Shown here: piece after piece, positions 15,882 to 26,370 of the stretch
How positions within the stretch are numbered: the first letter of the stretch is position 1
Layout of the letters: each line of letters begins with the position of its first letter
NCBI GenBank assembly: GCA_023430065.1
Contig: JAEZCG010000076.1
Span: forward strand, 1-27,562
Direction of reading: 5' to 3'
Length of the DNA stretch: 27,562 nt
Source of the DNA: Pseudomonadota bacterium
GTDB lineage: Bacteria > Pseudomonadota > Gammaproteobacteria > Burkholderiales > SHXO01
Made by a program: the position numbers and the translations under genes
The notes under the pieces: model-generated
Databases searched by the model: none
Told to the model about the DNA's origin: nothing
What the model saw: only the letters and a program-made list of their open reading frames with translations

Positions 15882-17801
15882 GCGCGGCAGACCCGACCGC
15901 GCGGAGGGAATCAGTGCGCCGAAGCGGAACCTGCCGTGGTGCTGGCGCACCCAGCCTTCGAACTCGTCGCTCGCCAAGGCGGGACTGAAGTAGAAGCCCT
16001 GCTGCACGTGGCAGTCGTGCTGCGCCAGGAAGCGCAGCTGCTCGACGTTCTCCACGCCCTCCGCGACCACGTCCAGCTCGAGCTGATGCGCGAGCGCGAC
16101 GATGGCGCCTGCGATCGCGCAGTCGTCCCGGTCGTGCGGAATGTCGCGCACGAAGCTGCGATCGACCTTGAGCGAGCGGATCGGGAAGCGCTTCAGGTAT
16201 CCCATCGAGGAGTAACCGGTGCCGAAGTCGTCGATCGACAGCCGCACGCCGCGTGCGCACAGCTCGCGCAGCAGCTCGATGTTGGCCTCGACGTTCTCCA
16301 TCAGCATGCTCTCGGTCAGTTCCAGTTCGAGCTGATCGGGTGCGAGTCCGGTCTCTTCCAGAGCCTGCAGCACGGCCGCGAGCAGACCCTGGTCCTTGAA
16401 CTGCCGGGCCGACAGGTTCACCGCCACGGGAATTCTGCCCAGCCCGGCCTGCTCCCAGCGCCTGGCCTCGCGGCATGCCGTGCGCAGAACCCAGGTTCCG
16501 AGCGGCACGATCAGCCCGGACTCCTCCGCCACCGGGATGAACTCGGCCGGGCTGATGCTGCCGTCGTCGGCATGCACCCAGCGCAACAACGCCTCGGCGC
16601 CGACCACCCGGCCGGTGCGCAGATCGACTTTCGGCTGATAGCGCAGGCGCAAATCGCCATTCTCCATGGCCTTGCGCAGGCTGGTCTCCAGGCTCATGCG
16701 ACGGAACGCGCGCTGGTTCATCTCGCTGCGGAACACGCGAAACGCGTTCTTTCCCCCCTCCTTGGCGCAGTACATCGCCGTGTCGGCCGTGCGCACCAGC
16801 GTCTTGGCATCCGTACCGTGCTCCGGGTACAGGCTCACGCCGCAGCTTGCGGTGACGTACACCTCCTGGCCCGAGACCGTCAGCGGCATCTCGAGCGTTC
16901 TGACGATCTTGCCTGCGACCAATTCGACCTCGTGCGCGCTGCCGACGTTGTCGACGATCACCGCGAACTCGTCCCCACCGAGCCGGCACACCGTGTCGCC
17001 CTGGCGCAAGGCCTCGCGCAGGCGGTAGCCGAGCGCGGACAGCAGCGCATCGCCGGCCTGGTGCCCCATGGTGTCGTTGATGACCTTGAAGTTGTCGAGG
17101 TCGAGCAGCAGCAGCCCGACGTGTCCCCCGAAGCGCTGCGCGCGCGACAGCGCGAAGGCGATGCGCTCGTTGAAGCCGTGGCGGTTGAGCAGGTTGGTGA
17201 CCGGATCGTAGTAGGCGAGGTAGTCCAGGCGCGCCTCGGCGTGCTCGACGGCGCGACGCAGGCGCGACACCAGCAGGGAGGCCGCGGCCATGCCCAGCAG
17301 CGCAGTGACGAAGGCCACCGCCGCGTACACCAGCAGGTGCCAGTAGACCGAGTCCAGCCCGGCCTGCACGTACACCCAGCCGATCGGCTTGCCAGCGCGC
17401 ATCACCGGCCGCATCACGGCGAGCGAGGTGCTGCTCTGGTGCGGCTCGAACCCGCTGCCGTCCTTGGGCAGCGGCGGGTCGAACGGCTCGCGCTCGAACG
17501 CCGCGAACTTGCGCCGCCGGGCGTCCAGGATCACGGCCTGGCGCACGTTGGGAGAGGCGCGCAATGCCGACAGGACTTCCGCGCCGACCGCCCGGTCGCG
17601 GAACACGAGCGCCGCTTCGCTGTTGTCCGCCACGATCTGCGCCTGCACCTCGATGTGCGCCCGCAGCGACTGGCGCAGCGACCAGAATTCGAACAGCGTC
17701 AGGCCCGCGCAGGCGATGACCAGCGCGACGATGACGCCGATTCGCCACAGACGTCGCGTGCGACGCGCGTGCCGGGTGGCGAGGCCTCTGGAGGCGCTCA
17801 C
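15843..17801 (-). CDS. Membrane GGDEF/EAL cyclic-di-GMP enzyme with CHASE8-like sensor (YfiN-type)
   Basis: This 652-residue protein should be anchored in the inner membrane by segments near 21-36 and 156-178. They flank a periplasmic CHASE8-like region ([20 protein letters not shown], then [20 protein letters not shown]). A linker leads to a diguanylate cyclase domain with an intact GGDEF at 275-279 and a product-inhibition I-site RxxD at 266-269. The EAL phosphodiesterase domain retains EALLRW (403-408), [22 protein letters not shown] and AEGVE. Both domains look catalytically competent. The GTG start overlaps the yfiR-like stop as GTGA. YfiN/TpbB lacks the EAL domain, so this is an extended version. 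Its sensor is probably restrained by the preceding YfiR-like protein. Confidence 0.92.
   Translation of the reverse strand: MSASRGLATRHARRTRRLWRIGVIVALVIACAGLTLFEFWSLRQSLRAHIEVQAQIVADNSEAALVFRDRAVGAEVLSALRASPNVRQAVILDARRRKFAAFEREPFDPPLPKDGSGFEPHQSSTSLAVMRPVMRAGKPIGWVYVQAGLDSVYWHLLVYAAVAFVTALLGMAAASLLVSRLRRAVEHAEARLDYLAYYDPVTNLLNRHGFNERIAFALSRAQRFGGHVGLLLLDLDNFKVINDTMGHQAGDALLSALGYRLREALRQGDTVCRLGGDEFAVIVDNVGSAHEVELVAGKIVRTLEMPLTVSGQEVYVTASCGVSLYPEHGTDAKTLVRTADTAMYCAKEGGKNAFRVFRSEMNQRAFRRMSLETSLRKAMENGDLRLRYQPKVDLRTGRVVGAEALLRWVHADDGSISPAEFIPVAEESGLIVPLGTWVLRTACREARRWEQAGLGRIPVAVNLSARQFKDQGLLAAVLQALEETGLAPDQLELELTESMLMENVEANIELLRELCARGVRLSIDDFGTGYSSMGYLKRFPIRSLKVDRSFVRDIPHDRDDCAIAGAIVALAHQLELDVVAEGVENVEQLRFLAQHDCHVQQGFYFSPALASDEFEGWVRQHHGRFRFGALIPSARSGLPRSGGWNKALERLA
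15851..15864. terminator. Palindrome inside the tail-to-tail gene overlap
   Basis: GGCGCTCGAGCGCC is a perfect 14-base palindrome within the coding overlap of the thioesterase and GGDEF/EAL genes. On the + strand it is followed by TTGTTC, giving a weak terminator-like form. Because it is palindromic, both proteins carry the same ALER peptide near their C-termini. Confidence 0.35.
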
Positions 17802-18409
17802 GGGTTGCTCGCGGTGTGCACCACCCTGCGCGCCACGCGCAGGAGTTTGGAGCTGATCACGAGATGGTTGCGCCGGGCAGCCTCCAGGTTGACCTCGAAC
17901 TGGACGCGCTCGATCTGCGACGACAGCTCGATGGCCGCACCCTCCTCCAGTGCGCCGTCGGCGTCCGAGACGACGAGCACGGGCGCTCCCGTGACGCTGA
18001 GGACGATATCGCGCAACCGGGGTTGCTCGGCAGCCGGCACGAACAGCAGGTGGCAGCGACGCAGATCGTCCGTGGAGACGACGCGGCGCACGGCGATTCC
18101 AGTCCCTGCGCCGCGCGTCACCGGCTGCTGGGAGCGCAGGCTGGCGCTGCTGCCCTGCAGGCAGATCAGGAGGGGGTCCGCGCCGGTGCGCAGTGTCCCG
18201 GTGGGCCAGCGCGTGAACGAGGCGAAGGTGTACAGGAGGGCGTCGAGTTCCTCGTCCTGCGACAGGGGCTGGGCAGGGACCAGGCTGGACCAGCCGAGCA
18301 GCGCCGCAGCAACGAGCAGCCAGTCGAACGGACGGCGGCGCCAGGCTGCCACCGAACCGGACAGGACGGGGCCGTCTATCGCGGAAAACGCTGTTGGTAT
18401 TGCGAACAT
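17798..18409 (-). CDS. YfiR-family (DUF4154) periplasmic regulator
   Basis: The 203-residue frame ends in a YfiR/DUF4154 domain: [53 protein letters not shown] and [29 protein letters not shown] hydrophobic signal segment at 29-43 sends it to the periplasm. YfiR represses the diguanylate cyclase YfiN by binding its periplasmic part, and the GTGA overlap with a CHASE8-like GGDEF/EAL gene supports the same job here. Cys83 and Cys119 may correspond to one of the two cysteine pairs of the Pseudomonas protein; the other pair is absent. The N-terminus is uncertain: GTG at 18352 would give a more normal signal peptide. Confidence 0.88.
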   Translation of the reverse strand: MFAIPTAFSAIDGPVLSGSVAAWRRRPFDWLLVAAALLGWSSLVPAQPLSQDEELDALLYTFASFTRWPTGTLRTGADPLLICLQGSSASLRSQQPVTRGAGTGIAVRRVVSTDDLRRCHLLFVPAAEQPRLRDIVLSVTGAPVLVVSDADGALEEGAAIELSSQIERVQFEVNLEAARRNHLVISSKLLRVARRVVHTASNP

Positions 18410-18506
18410 CGGGGCTCGTTATGCGCGCAGGTCTCCCCGTCAGTATCGGACCCCGTTTGACGATCTTGAGAAGAAGTGCCGCCCGCAGCAAGCGGGGGCG
18501 CGCGCC

Positions 18507-18890
18507 TCAGTACGGGGCGCAGCGCTGCGCGAGTTCGATGCCCCGCGCCAGGTCGGAGCCGAAAACGGTCGGAAGGGGTACGACGCAGAAGCGGCCGAAG
18601 CGCGTGGTGATTTCCCGCGCCCCGCCCGGCAGTGGCCGTTCCCGGAACGGAAGCTCGAAGCGGTCGCGGCTGACGGCCTCGCGAAAGCGCTGCATCAGTT
18701 CCTCGATGGTGCGCTCGAGCTGCAGCGGCTCGGCTTCGATGATCACGCCGTCGACGGTGGTTTCCGGCACTGCCGCCTCGGCCGCGGTGTCGCCGCCGTT
18801 CTCGCCGTGCGCCGTACCGGCAACCAGGACCAGGGCGACGGCGACGGCGGTGCGGGTGCGCCGAACGCGCGCCAGGCTGAATCGGTTCAT
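18507..18890 (-). CDS. Small exported protein, unknown function
   Basis: The 127-residue product has a Sec signal peptide (RRTRTAVAVALVLVAGTAHG) and a mature domain of about 98 residues with an acidic beginning, a helical middle (LERTIEELMQRFREAVSRDR) and two cysteines (102 and 124) that could form a disulfide in the periplasm. I recognise no family. Its ATG overlaps the stop of the CAP lipoprotein gene as ATGA, so the two are translationally coupled and probably function together at the envelope. Its stop lies 97 bases before the YfiR-like start on the same strand; cotranscription with the cyclic-di-GMP pair is possible but not shown. Confidence 0.78.
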   Translation of the reverse strand: MNRFSLARVRRTRTAVAVALVLVAGTAHGENGGDTAAEAAVPETTVDGVIIEAEPLQLERTIEELMQRFREAVSRDRFELPFRERPLPGGAREITTRFGRFCVVPLPTVFGSDLARGIELAQRCAPY

Positions 18891-19492
18891 TGGGATGTCC
18901 TCACCGGATGTGCAGGCTGCGCCGGGCGACCGAACAACTGGACGAAGTACCACCGTCCCGACCGGCCGCGCGCGGCACCGACGCCGATTTGCGTCACGTC
19001 GTCCAGCAACATGTTGCGGCGATGCCCGGCAGACTCGCGCCAGCCCTGCATCATACTCGCGACCGGATCGGGCCGATTGAGCTGGTAGCCGACGTTCTCG
19101 GCCACGCGCACGAACACATAGCCGCCCGCGCGGATGCGGTATTCCATGTCGCGCCCATCCAGCACGTGTCCGTTGCGGTCGCTGTCCCCGTAGCGGTCCC
19201 GCTGCGCCATGTTGCGCGCGTGGGCCTGGGCGATGCCGATCAGGCTCACGGACGGCGTCAGCGCGTTCAGCCCGCGGCTGTTGCGGAACGCATTGGTCGC
19301 CTCGATCACGCGCTGCTCGTAGCCGTTGACTTCGACCGCACGCGGACCGGGCTGCGGCGCCGGCGCAGCGGGCGGCCGCTGCGGCGCCGAAGGGCGCGGG
19401 CCCGCACAGCCGGCAACCAAGACTGCTGCGGTGATCCAGAGCAGGATGACGGGCACGGCTGCACGGCGGACGAGCGGGGGTTCGAGGTGCAT
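18887..19492 (-). CDS. CAP-superfamily (SCP/PR1-like) lipoprotein
   Basis: The 201-residue product starts with a lipoprotein signal ending VAGC (Cys29), followed by a Pro/Ala-rich linker (31-50) and a CAP domain. The CAP hallmarks are visible: NAFRNSRGLNALTPSVSL, the GHV/AENVGY pair (His109, Glu132) and SAGHRRNMLLDD (His157). CAP proteins in bacteria are secreted or surface-bound; some bind lipids or sense cell-wall damage, and many have no known role. The frame is open further upstream to 19651, but the ATG at 19492 gives a normal lipoprotein signal. It is coupled through ATGA to a small exported protein and divergent from the quinone oxidoreductase. Confidence 0.87.
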   Translation of the reverse strand: MHLEPPLVRRAAVPVILLWITAAVLVAGCAGPRPSAPQRPPAAPAPQPGPRAVEVNGYEQRVIEATNAFRNSRGLNALTPSVSLIGIAQAHARNMAQRDRYGDSDRNGHVLDGRDMEYRIRAGGYVFVRVAENVGYQLNRPDPVASMMQGWRESAGHRRNMLLDDVTQIGVGAARGRSGRWYFVQLFGRPAQPAHPVRTSQ

Positions 19493-19605
19493 GGCGATCA
19501 CGATGCGTTGAGGATACCGCCCTATCGACCGTGCGGACACGCGCTGAACGATGCCGTGCCGTGCGCGCCGAGTGCGAGACGGCACACGCAGGCAACCGCA
19601 TGCGC

Positions 19606-19611
19606 TATAAC
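19606..19611 (+). promoter_or_regulatory. Candidate -10 for the quinone oxidoreductase-RNase-barstar run
   Basis: TATAAC lies 27 bases before the oxidoreductase start in the divergent gap, with GGGAG between them as ribosome site. No convincing -35 hexamer is seen at the expected distance. Confidence 0.35.
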
Positions 19612-19638
19612 TGCAGCCTTTGTCCGGGAGCCAGCCGC

Positions 19639-20646
19639 ATGACCCAGCCACTTCCCGCGCAGATGCGCGCGATCGAGATTACCCAGCCAGGCGGACCCGA
19701 GGTGCTTCGTGCCGCGCTGCGCCCGACGCCGCAGCCGCGCGTCGGCGAAGTGCTGATCCGGGTACACACAGCGGGCGTCAACCGGCCCGACTGCTTCCAG
19801 CGCGCCGGAAGCTATGCCCCGCCGCCCGGTGCCTCCGACCTGCCCGGGCTGGAAGTGGCGGGAACCATCGCTGCGGTCGGCGAGGGGGTCACGCAGTGGA
19901 AGCCCGGTGACGAGGTGTGTGCCCTGACCCCTGGCGGAGGTTACGCACAGTATTGCGCGACGCCGGCCTCGCACTGCCTCCCGTTGCCCGACGGAATGGA
20001 CCTGGCCCAGGCGGCCTCGTTGCCGGAGACCTTCTTCACCGTGTGGATCAACGTCTTCGAGCGCGGCGCCCTGCAGCCGGGGGAGACACTGCTGGTCCAG
20101 GGCGGGGCGAGCGGCATCGGCGTGACGGCAATCCAGCTGGCGCGCGCGTTCGGCAGCCGCGTATTCGCCACTGCCGGCAGTGCCGAGAAGTGCGCCGCGT
20201 GCGAGGACCTCGGCGCCGAGCGCGCGATCAACTACCGCATCGAGGATTTCGCGGAAGTGGTCCGACAGCTCACCGGCGGCAAGGGCGTGGACGTGATCCT
20301 CGACATGGTCGGCGGCGAATACCTGCAGCGCGAGCTGAAGTGCCTCGCCACCGACGGGCGCCTGTCGATCATCGCCTTTCTCGGGGGCAGCAAGGCTACT
20401 CTCGACATGGGCGATGTGCTCTACCGGCGCCTGACGATCACCGGCTCCACCCTGCGTCCGCGCAGCATCGCGTACAAGGCGCAGATCGCGGCCGCACTGC
20501 GCGAAAAGGTGTGGCCCCTTCTCTCCCAGGGCCGGATCCGTCCGGTCATCCACCGCGTCTTCCCCCTCGAACAGGCGGCCGCGGCGCATTCGATGATGGA
20601 GTCGGGCGCCCACATCGGCAAGATCCTGCTCAGCGTCGGGGCATAG
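19639..20646 (+). CDS. NAD(P)H:quinone oxidoreductase (PIG3/zeta-crystallin-like MDR)
   Basis: The 335-residue product is a zinc-free medium-chain reductase. It begins MRAIEITQPGGPEVLR after a short tail and has AGVNRPDCFQRAGSY, PGLEVAGTIAAVGEGV and the NADPH loop VQGGASGIGVTAIQLA at 153-168. The cysteine-rich zinc lobe of alcohol dehydrogenases is absent. PIG3-type enzymes reduce quinones using NADPH in the cytosol. The ATG follows GGGAG; an open frame continues upstream but would run into the divergent promoter region. One base separates its stop from the ribonuclease start, so the three genes to barstar form one transcript. A functional link to the nuclease is not apparent. Confidence 0.93.
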   Translation: MTQPLPAQMRAIEITQPGGPEVLRAALRPTPQPRVGEVLIRVHTAGVNRPDCFQRAGSYAPPPGASDLPGLEVAGTIAAVGEGVTQWKPGDEVCALTPGGGYAQYCATPASHCLPLPDGMDLAQAASLPETFFTVWINVFERGALQPGETLLVQGGASGIGVTAIQLARAFGSRVFATAGSAEKCAACEDLGAERAINYRIEDFAEVVRQLTGGKGVDVILDMVGGEYLQRELKCLATDGRLSIIAFLGGSKATLDMGDVLYRRLTITGSTLRPRSIAYKAQIAAALREKVWPLLSQGRIRPVIHRVFPLEQAAAAHSMMESGAHIGKILLSVGA

Positions 20647-20647
20647 G

Positions 20648-21028
20648 ATGCGCGCTTTGCGCACGCCCCTGACGGCACTGCTCGGCACTGCCGCCGTGCT
20701 GCTCCTGCTCGGGCTCGGGCTGACACCGTCCGATGTGCGCAAGCACGCCGAGGTGCCTCAGGTGCGGATGGAACAGCTGCCGCCGGAGGCACACGCCACG
20801 CTGCGTCTGATCGAGCGCGGCGGGCCGTTCCCCTATCGCAGGGACGGCACCGTCTTCGGCAACCGCGAACGTCTATTGCCCATCCACTCGCACGGTTACT
20901 ACCGCGAGTACACGGTACCCACGCCCGGGGCGCGCGATCGCGGCGCGCGCCGCATCGTCGCCGGCAGCCGGGATGAACGCTACTACACCGCCGACCATTA
21001 CCGCAGCTTCCAACGGATCATCCGATGA
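20648..21028 (+). CDS. Exported guanyl-specific ribonuclease (RNase Sa/N1-T1 family)
   Basis: The 126-residue product has an N-terminal hydrophobic segment (8-25) that is either a signal peptide or membrane anchor, then a domain strikingly like RNase Sa: LPPEAHATLRLIERGGPFPY, DGTVFGNRE, GYYREYTVPTPGARDRGARR and YYTADHYRSF. The catalytic set is complete: Glu87 (Sa Glu54), Arg102 (Arg69) and His117 (His85). It should cleave single-stranded RNA after G. The two cysteines that form the RNase Sa disulfide are missing. Its stop overlaps the barstar-like start as ATGA, a classic nuclease/inhibitor arrangement in which the inhibitor protects the cytosol before export. Confidence 0.92.
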   Translation: MRALRTPLTALLGTAAVLLLLGLGLTPSDVRKHAEVPQVRMEQLPPEAHATLRLIERGGPFPYRRDGTVFGNRERLLPIHSHGYYREYTVPTPGARDRGARRIVAGSRDERYYTADHYRSFQRIIR

Positions 21029-21474
21029 CCAGCGTGTCCCTCGCCCGCCTGCTCGACGGCGCAGACTCGGGCGTCTACGTTCTCTCGCCCGAGGTCCCGC
21101 ATTCCCGCGTGTCCGATCTGCGGCACCAGCGCGGCTTGCAGGGTTTCGACGTGCATTGCACCGGCGTACGCGACAAGGATGGCGTGCTCCAGGCCTTCGC
21201 ACGCGATCTGCGCCTGCCCGAATGGTTCGGTGCCAACTGGGACGCACTGGCTGACTGCCTCATGGATCTCGACGCAGTGTCCAAGGGACCGGGCGTGGTG
21301 ATGACCGTGACCGGACTGGAGAACTTCGCAAAGCACGCGGCCGAGGACTACGAGATGCTGAGGGGCGTATTGCGCGACGCTGCGACCTACTGGCGAGAGG
21401 AAGGTATGCACTTCTGCGTGCTGCTGCACGGGAGACGCGATGTTCTGGGCGGCGACCTGCCCGAGGTGACGTGA
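21025..21474 (+). CDS. Barstar-family ribonuclease inhibitor
   Basis: The 149-residue cytosolic protein has the barstar core LPEWFGANWDALADCLMDL at 64-82, with Asp73 and Asp77 corresponding to barstar Asp35 and Asp39, the two acidic residues that block the nuclease active site. Barstar's Trp38 is Ala here. It is longer than the 90-residue Bacillus protein because of an N-terminal extension of about 48 residues (SGVYVLSPEVPHSRVSDLRH region), as in many proteobacterial relatives. The ATGA overlap places it in stoichiometric production with the adjacent RNase, its likely target. Its stop is 8 bases from the convergent rppH stop. Confidence 0.9.
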   Translation: MTSVSLARLLDGADSGVYVLSPEVPHSRVSDLRHQRGLQGFDVHCTGVRDKDGVLQAFARDLRLPEWFGANWDALADCLMDLDAVSKGPGVVMTVTGLENFAKHAAEDYEMLRGVLRDAATYWREEGMHFCVLLHGRRDVLGGDLPEVT

Positions 21475-21482
21475 CGCAGACC

Positions 21483-22031
21483 TCAGCCCACGCGCAGGGA
21501 GTCCTCGCTGGTGGACGCAGGGGACGGTTGTTCGCCGGTATCCGGGCGACGTGCGGCCACCGATGGGATGAAGCGTGACAGTTCGTTCAGGGCCTGCTGG
21601 TACACGTCGCGCTTGAACTCGATCACGCTGTCGAGCGGGATCCAGTACTCGTTCCAGCGCCATGCGTCGAATTCGGGACGCTCGCTGCGACGCAGACACA
21701 CGTCACAGTCGCGCCCGAGCATGCGCAGCAGATACCAGATCTGCTTCTGTCCGCGGTACTGCACCCTGCAGTCGCGCCGCAGCCACGACGAGGGCACGTC
21801 GTAACGCAGCCAGTGCCTGGTGCGGCCGAGGATCCGGACATGTCGCGACTCCAGCCCGACTTCCTCGGTCAGTTCGCGATACATCGCCTGTTCCGGAGAC
21901 TCCCCCGGCTTGATGCCGCCCTGGGGAAACTGCCACGCATGTTCCTTCACGCGCTTGCCCCAGAACACCTCGTTACGGGTGTTGACCAGGATGATCCCGA
22001 CGTTCGGGCGATACCCGTCTCGATCGATCAT
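21483..22031 (-). CDS. rppH: RNA pyrophosphohydrolase (Nudix)
   Basis: The 182-residue product begins [20 protein letters not shown], the standard RppH N-terminus, and carries a complete Nudix box at 38-60 ([20 protein letters not shown] followed by VGL). RppH removes pyrophosphate from the 5' end of triphosphorylated mRNA and so starts 5'-dependent decay in the cytosol. WQFPQGGI and the QKQIWYLL segment are also family-typical. AGAGGTGA before the ATG serves as ribosome site and fixes the start, although the frame is open upstream. Compared with shorter homologues it has a hydrophilic C-terminal tail of about 25 residues. It is downstream of the spermidine-synthase-like gene on the same strand. 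Confidence 0.95.
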   Translation of the reverse strand: MIDRDGYRPNVGIILVNTRNEVFWGKRVKEHAWQFPQGGIKPGESPEQAMYRELTEEVGLESRHVRILGRTRHWLRYDVPSSWLRRDCRVQYRGQKQIWYLLRMLGRDCDVCLRRSERPEFDAWRWNEYWIPLDSVIEFKRDVYQQALNELSRFIPSVAARRPDTGEQPSPASTSEDSLRVG

Positions 22032-22123
22032 GCGCCAGTCACCTCTGGGAAACCACTTACCGGCAATTCTTTCACAAAGGCGGCAACCAAGGCAATCGCC
22101 ACCTGGGTGCGCTGCAGCACGCG

Positions 22124-22906
22124 TCAGATCAGCAAGCGCACTGCGGTGTGCGGATTGAGCGCCTTCATGCTGCCCACGAGATCCGGAAACTCGATGCCGT
22201 ATTGGTGCTGCAGCGATTGCGCCCGCATGCGCAGTTCGTCCCAGCGGGTGCCCTGCGGCTGGCCTCGAAAGGCAAGCACCGCCACGTTGCCCCGCTGCGC
22301 CGCCGGCACACAGCACACCCGGCCGTCGAAGTAACGCTGGATACGCTGCAGGTTCGCGTCGAAGCCTCGATCGTTGCCCCACAGATTGACGACGAGAATG
22401 CCATCCGGGTTGAGTGCCGCGGCCGACGATGCGTAGAACGCGTCGTCGGAGAGCTCGGTGGCCCGCGCGCGGCCATCGTATCCGTCAACCAGGATGGTGT
22501 CGCAGCATCCCGGATGTTCCGCCACCCACGTAGCGCCGTCTGCCTGGATCACTTTCAGCCTGGAATCGTCGGGAGGCAGATGGAAGTACAGACGGGCACA
22601 GGCGATGACCTGAGGATTGAGTTCGACCACCACCTGTTGCGTACGGCGCAGATGGCGGTGCACCCACTTCGCCAGCGAGCCGCCACCCAGTCCGATGTTG
22701 ATCAGGCGCATCGGCGGCTGCGGCATGAAGAGCAGGAAGGCGAGCATGCTGCGCGTGTAGGACAGGACCAGCTCGGTGGGATCGCTCATGCGCATCCCGC
22801 TCTGAATGGTGTCGCTGCCCAGGTGAAGGTAGCGGATGCCGTCCTCTTCGCTGAGGTGCACGCCTTCTGCGGCAGGGCGCCGGCGACGGCGCGTGAACAG
22901 ACTCAT
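22124..22906 (-). CDS. Spermidine synthase-like SAM-fold protein
   Basis: The 260-residue product resembles SpeE-family aminopropyltransferases: [13 protein letters not shown] (69-81) is the nucleotide-binding glycine loop, Glu95 in VVVELNPQV follows the second strand, [10 protein letters not shown] and [10 protein letters not shown] (136-145) carry the acidic residues of the active-site side. It ends [11 protein letters not shown], as many SpeE-like proteins do. The N-terminal beta domain is short, so it may be a methyltransferase-like or spermidine-synthase-like protein of unknown substrate rather than a true SpeE. No speD or speA is near. The ATG at 22906 is chosen over an upstream in-frame ATG at 22990, which would overlap the proS promoter. 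Confidence 0.85.
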   Translation of the reverse strand: MSLFTRRRRRPAAEGVHLSEEDGIRYLHLGSDTIQSGMRMSDPTELVLSYTRSMLAFLLFMPQPPMRLINIGLGGGSLAKWVHRHLRRTQQVVVELNPQVIACARLYFHLPPDDSRLKVIQADGATWVAEHPGCCDTILVDGYDGRARATELSDDAFYASSAAALNPDGILVVNLWGNDRGFDANLQRIQRYFDGRVCCVPAAQRGNVAVLAFRGQPQGTRWDELRMRAQSLQHQYGIEFPDLVGSMKALNPHTAVRLLI

Positions 22907-22929
22907 CGGGTTGAAACCTTTCTCGGTCC

Positions 22930-22953
22930 GGATGCGGGGATGCGGGGATGCGG
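22930..22953. repeat. Three tandem copies of GGATGCGG
   Basis: Three exact 8-base repeats fill the centre of the 87-bp divergent gap between the spermidine-synthase-like gene and proS, immediately before a -10-like TAGAAT. They occupy the space where a -35 or a regulator site would be. Confidence 0.85.
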
Positions 22954-22957
22954 ATTG

Positions 22958-22963
22958 TAGAAT
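22958..22963 (+). promoter_or_regulatory. Candidate -10 for the proS operon
   Basis: TAGAAT at 22958-22963, directly after the GGATGCGG array, lies 30 bases before the proS start. No TTGACA-like hexamer exists at the right distance; the repeat array occupies that position. Confidence 0.45.
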
Positions 22964-22993
22964 AGCGGTTTTGCCTGCGGATTCCGGCACCCC

Positions 22994-25305
<2,312 letters not shown>

Positions 25306-25321
25306 TCCGGGAGATCGCACG

Positions 25322-26020
25322 ATGAACAGAGGCAGGGAAGCGCGCGCGCTGATGCGCCGTCACCGCAGCGGCGTGCTGTCGAGCCATTCGGTGAAGTGTC
25401 CGGGGTATCCGTACGGCTCCGCGCTCCCGCACGTGACCGATCACCGGGGCCGCCCGGTATGGCTCATCAGTCACCTTGCCGAACACACCCACAATCTCGA
25501 CGCCGATGCGCACGCCAGCTTCATCGTGTACCACAGCGGACCCGAGCTGCAGGCACACGCGCGCGCCACGATCCTCGGTCAGGTGCGCGCGATGGAGCAC
25601 GCACAGTCGCTCCAGGAGCGCTACCTGCGTTTCTACCCGGAGCACGAGCAGTACCTGCACATCGGCGGATTCAGCTTCTACGTGCTCGAACCGGTGCAGG
25701 TGCGCTACATCCACGGCTTCGGCGGCCTACACTGGATTCCCGGCGAGAGCTATCTCGCGGCCGAGAGCCTGGAGGATGCCGAAGCCTCGATCGTCGATCA
25801 CATGAACGAGGATCACATCGCGGCGATGCGCGACTACTGCCGGCTCGTGCACGAGCGCGATCCGCAGGAGGTGGAGATGGTGGGCATCGACTGCGACGGC
25901 TTCGACGTGCGCGCCGACACCGACTTGCTGCGCTTCGAATTCGGCGCCCCGATCGGCAACCCCGGCCAGGCGCGCAACGCGCTGGTCGAACTCGCGCAGC
26001 GGGCGCGCAAGCGCAAATGA
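25322..26020 (+). CDS. HugZ-like pyridoxamine-5'-phosphate-oxidase-fold protein with DUF2470
   Basis: The 232-residue product combines an N-terminal split-barrel flavin-reductase/PNPOx-like domain (SSHSVKCPGYPYGSALPHVT, LISHLAEHTHNLDADAHASF) with a C-terminal DUF2470-type domain starting at about 155 (IVDHMNEDHIAAMRDYC). This arrangement is found in HugZ-type heme-binding or heme-degrading proteins and in related pyridoxamine-oxidase-like proteins. Heme utilisation is plausible but no heme uptake gene is nearby, so a general heme or flavin-linked role is as far as the sequence goes. GGGAG precedes the ATG. Its stop overlaps the next start as ATGA. Confidence 0.9.
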   Translation: MNRGREARALMRRHRSGVLSSHSVKCPGYPYGSALPHVTDHRGRPVWLISHLAEHTHNLDADAHASFIVYHSGPELQAHARATILGQVRAMEHAQSLQERYLRFYPEHEQYLHIGGFSFYVLEPVQVRYIHGFGGLHWIPGESYLAAESLEDAEASIVDHMNEDHIAAMRDYCRLVHERDPQEVEMVGIDCDGFDVRADTDLLRFEFGAPIGNPGQARNALVELAQRARKRK

Positions 26021-26370
26021 TCGGCCGCGGCGTTGCTGTGCGCGCCGCCCACTGGGGCACGATCGTCTGCCTGCTCGCGCTGATCTCGCTTTGCCTGCTG
26101 TGGGAGACGCTGCTCGCCCCGCTTCGTCCCGGCGGATCCTGGCTCGTGCTCAAGGCGCTGCCGCTGCTGCTGCCGTTGTTCGGCCTGCTGCGCGGCCAGG
26201 TCATGACGTACAAGTGGACCCTGCTGCTCGCACTGGCCTATGTCGCCGAGGGCGCGGTGCGTGCGTGGAGCGACGCCGCGCCCTCACGCCACTACGCGCT
26301 GGCCGAACTGCTGCTGGCGTGGGGCCTGTTCGCAGGCTGCGCCCTGTACGTGCGCGCCCCGCGCGCATGA
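26017..26370 (+). CDS. DUF2069 inner-membrane protein
   Basis: The 117-residue protein has four predicted membrane helices (about 13-31, 42-57, 63-77 and 93-112) and the DUF2069 features WETLLAPLRPGGSWLVLKALPL and TYKWTLLLALAYVAEGAVRAW. DUF2069 proteins are uncharacterised and often sit beside wrbA in betaproteobacteria, which is the case here with one gene between. Its start overlaps the HugZ-like stop (ATGA) and its stop overlaps the gluQ start (ATGA). Such tight packing suggests coordinated translation. No function can be assigned. Confidence 0.88.
   Translation: MIGRGVAVRAAHWGTIVCLLALISLCLLWETLLAPLRPGGSWLVLKALPLLLPLFGLLRGQVMTYKWTLLLALAYVAEGAVRAWSDAAPSRHYALAELLLAWGLFAGCALYVRAPRA

Noticed and set aside
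15936..19088. Very long open frame on the + strand (over 1000 codons)
   Set aside because: It is antisense to the GGDEF/EAL, YfiR and exported-protein genes, which have clear domains. Its composition (His/Arg/Ala-rich, no motifs) is a high-GC shadow.
20648..21474. RNase-barstar pair as a mobile polymorphic toxin or plasmid addiction module
   Set aside because: There is no long toxin-delivery protein, repeat region or mobility gene, and codon use matches the flanking chromosomal genes. A stable chromosomal nuclease/inhibitor pair is simpler.
22028..22120. 30-residue minus frame (starting GTG) between the SpeE-like gene and rppH, ending in an ATGA overlap with rppH
   Set aside because: The overlap is tempting, but there is no ribosome site, the peptide has no recognisable feature, and the SpeE-like protein already ends in its normal [11 protein letters not shown] form. 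Could be a leader peptide at most.
22930..22953. Tandem repeat considered as CRISPR or an origin iteron array
   Set aside because: Units are only 8 bp with no spacers, and there is no replication or Cas gene nearby.
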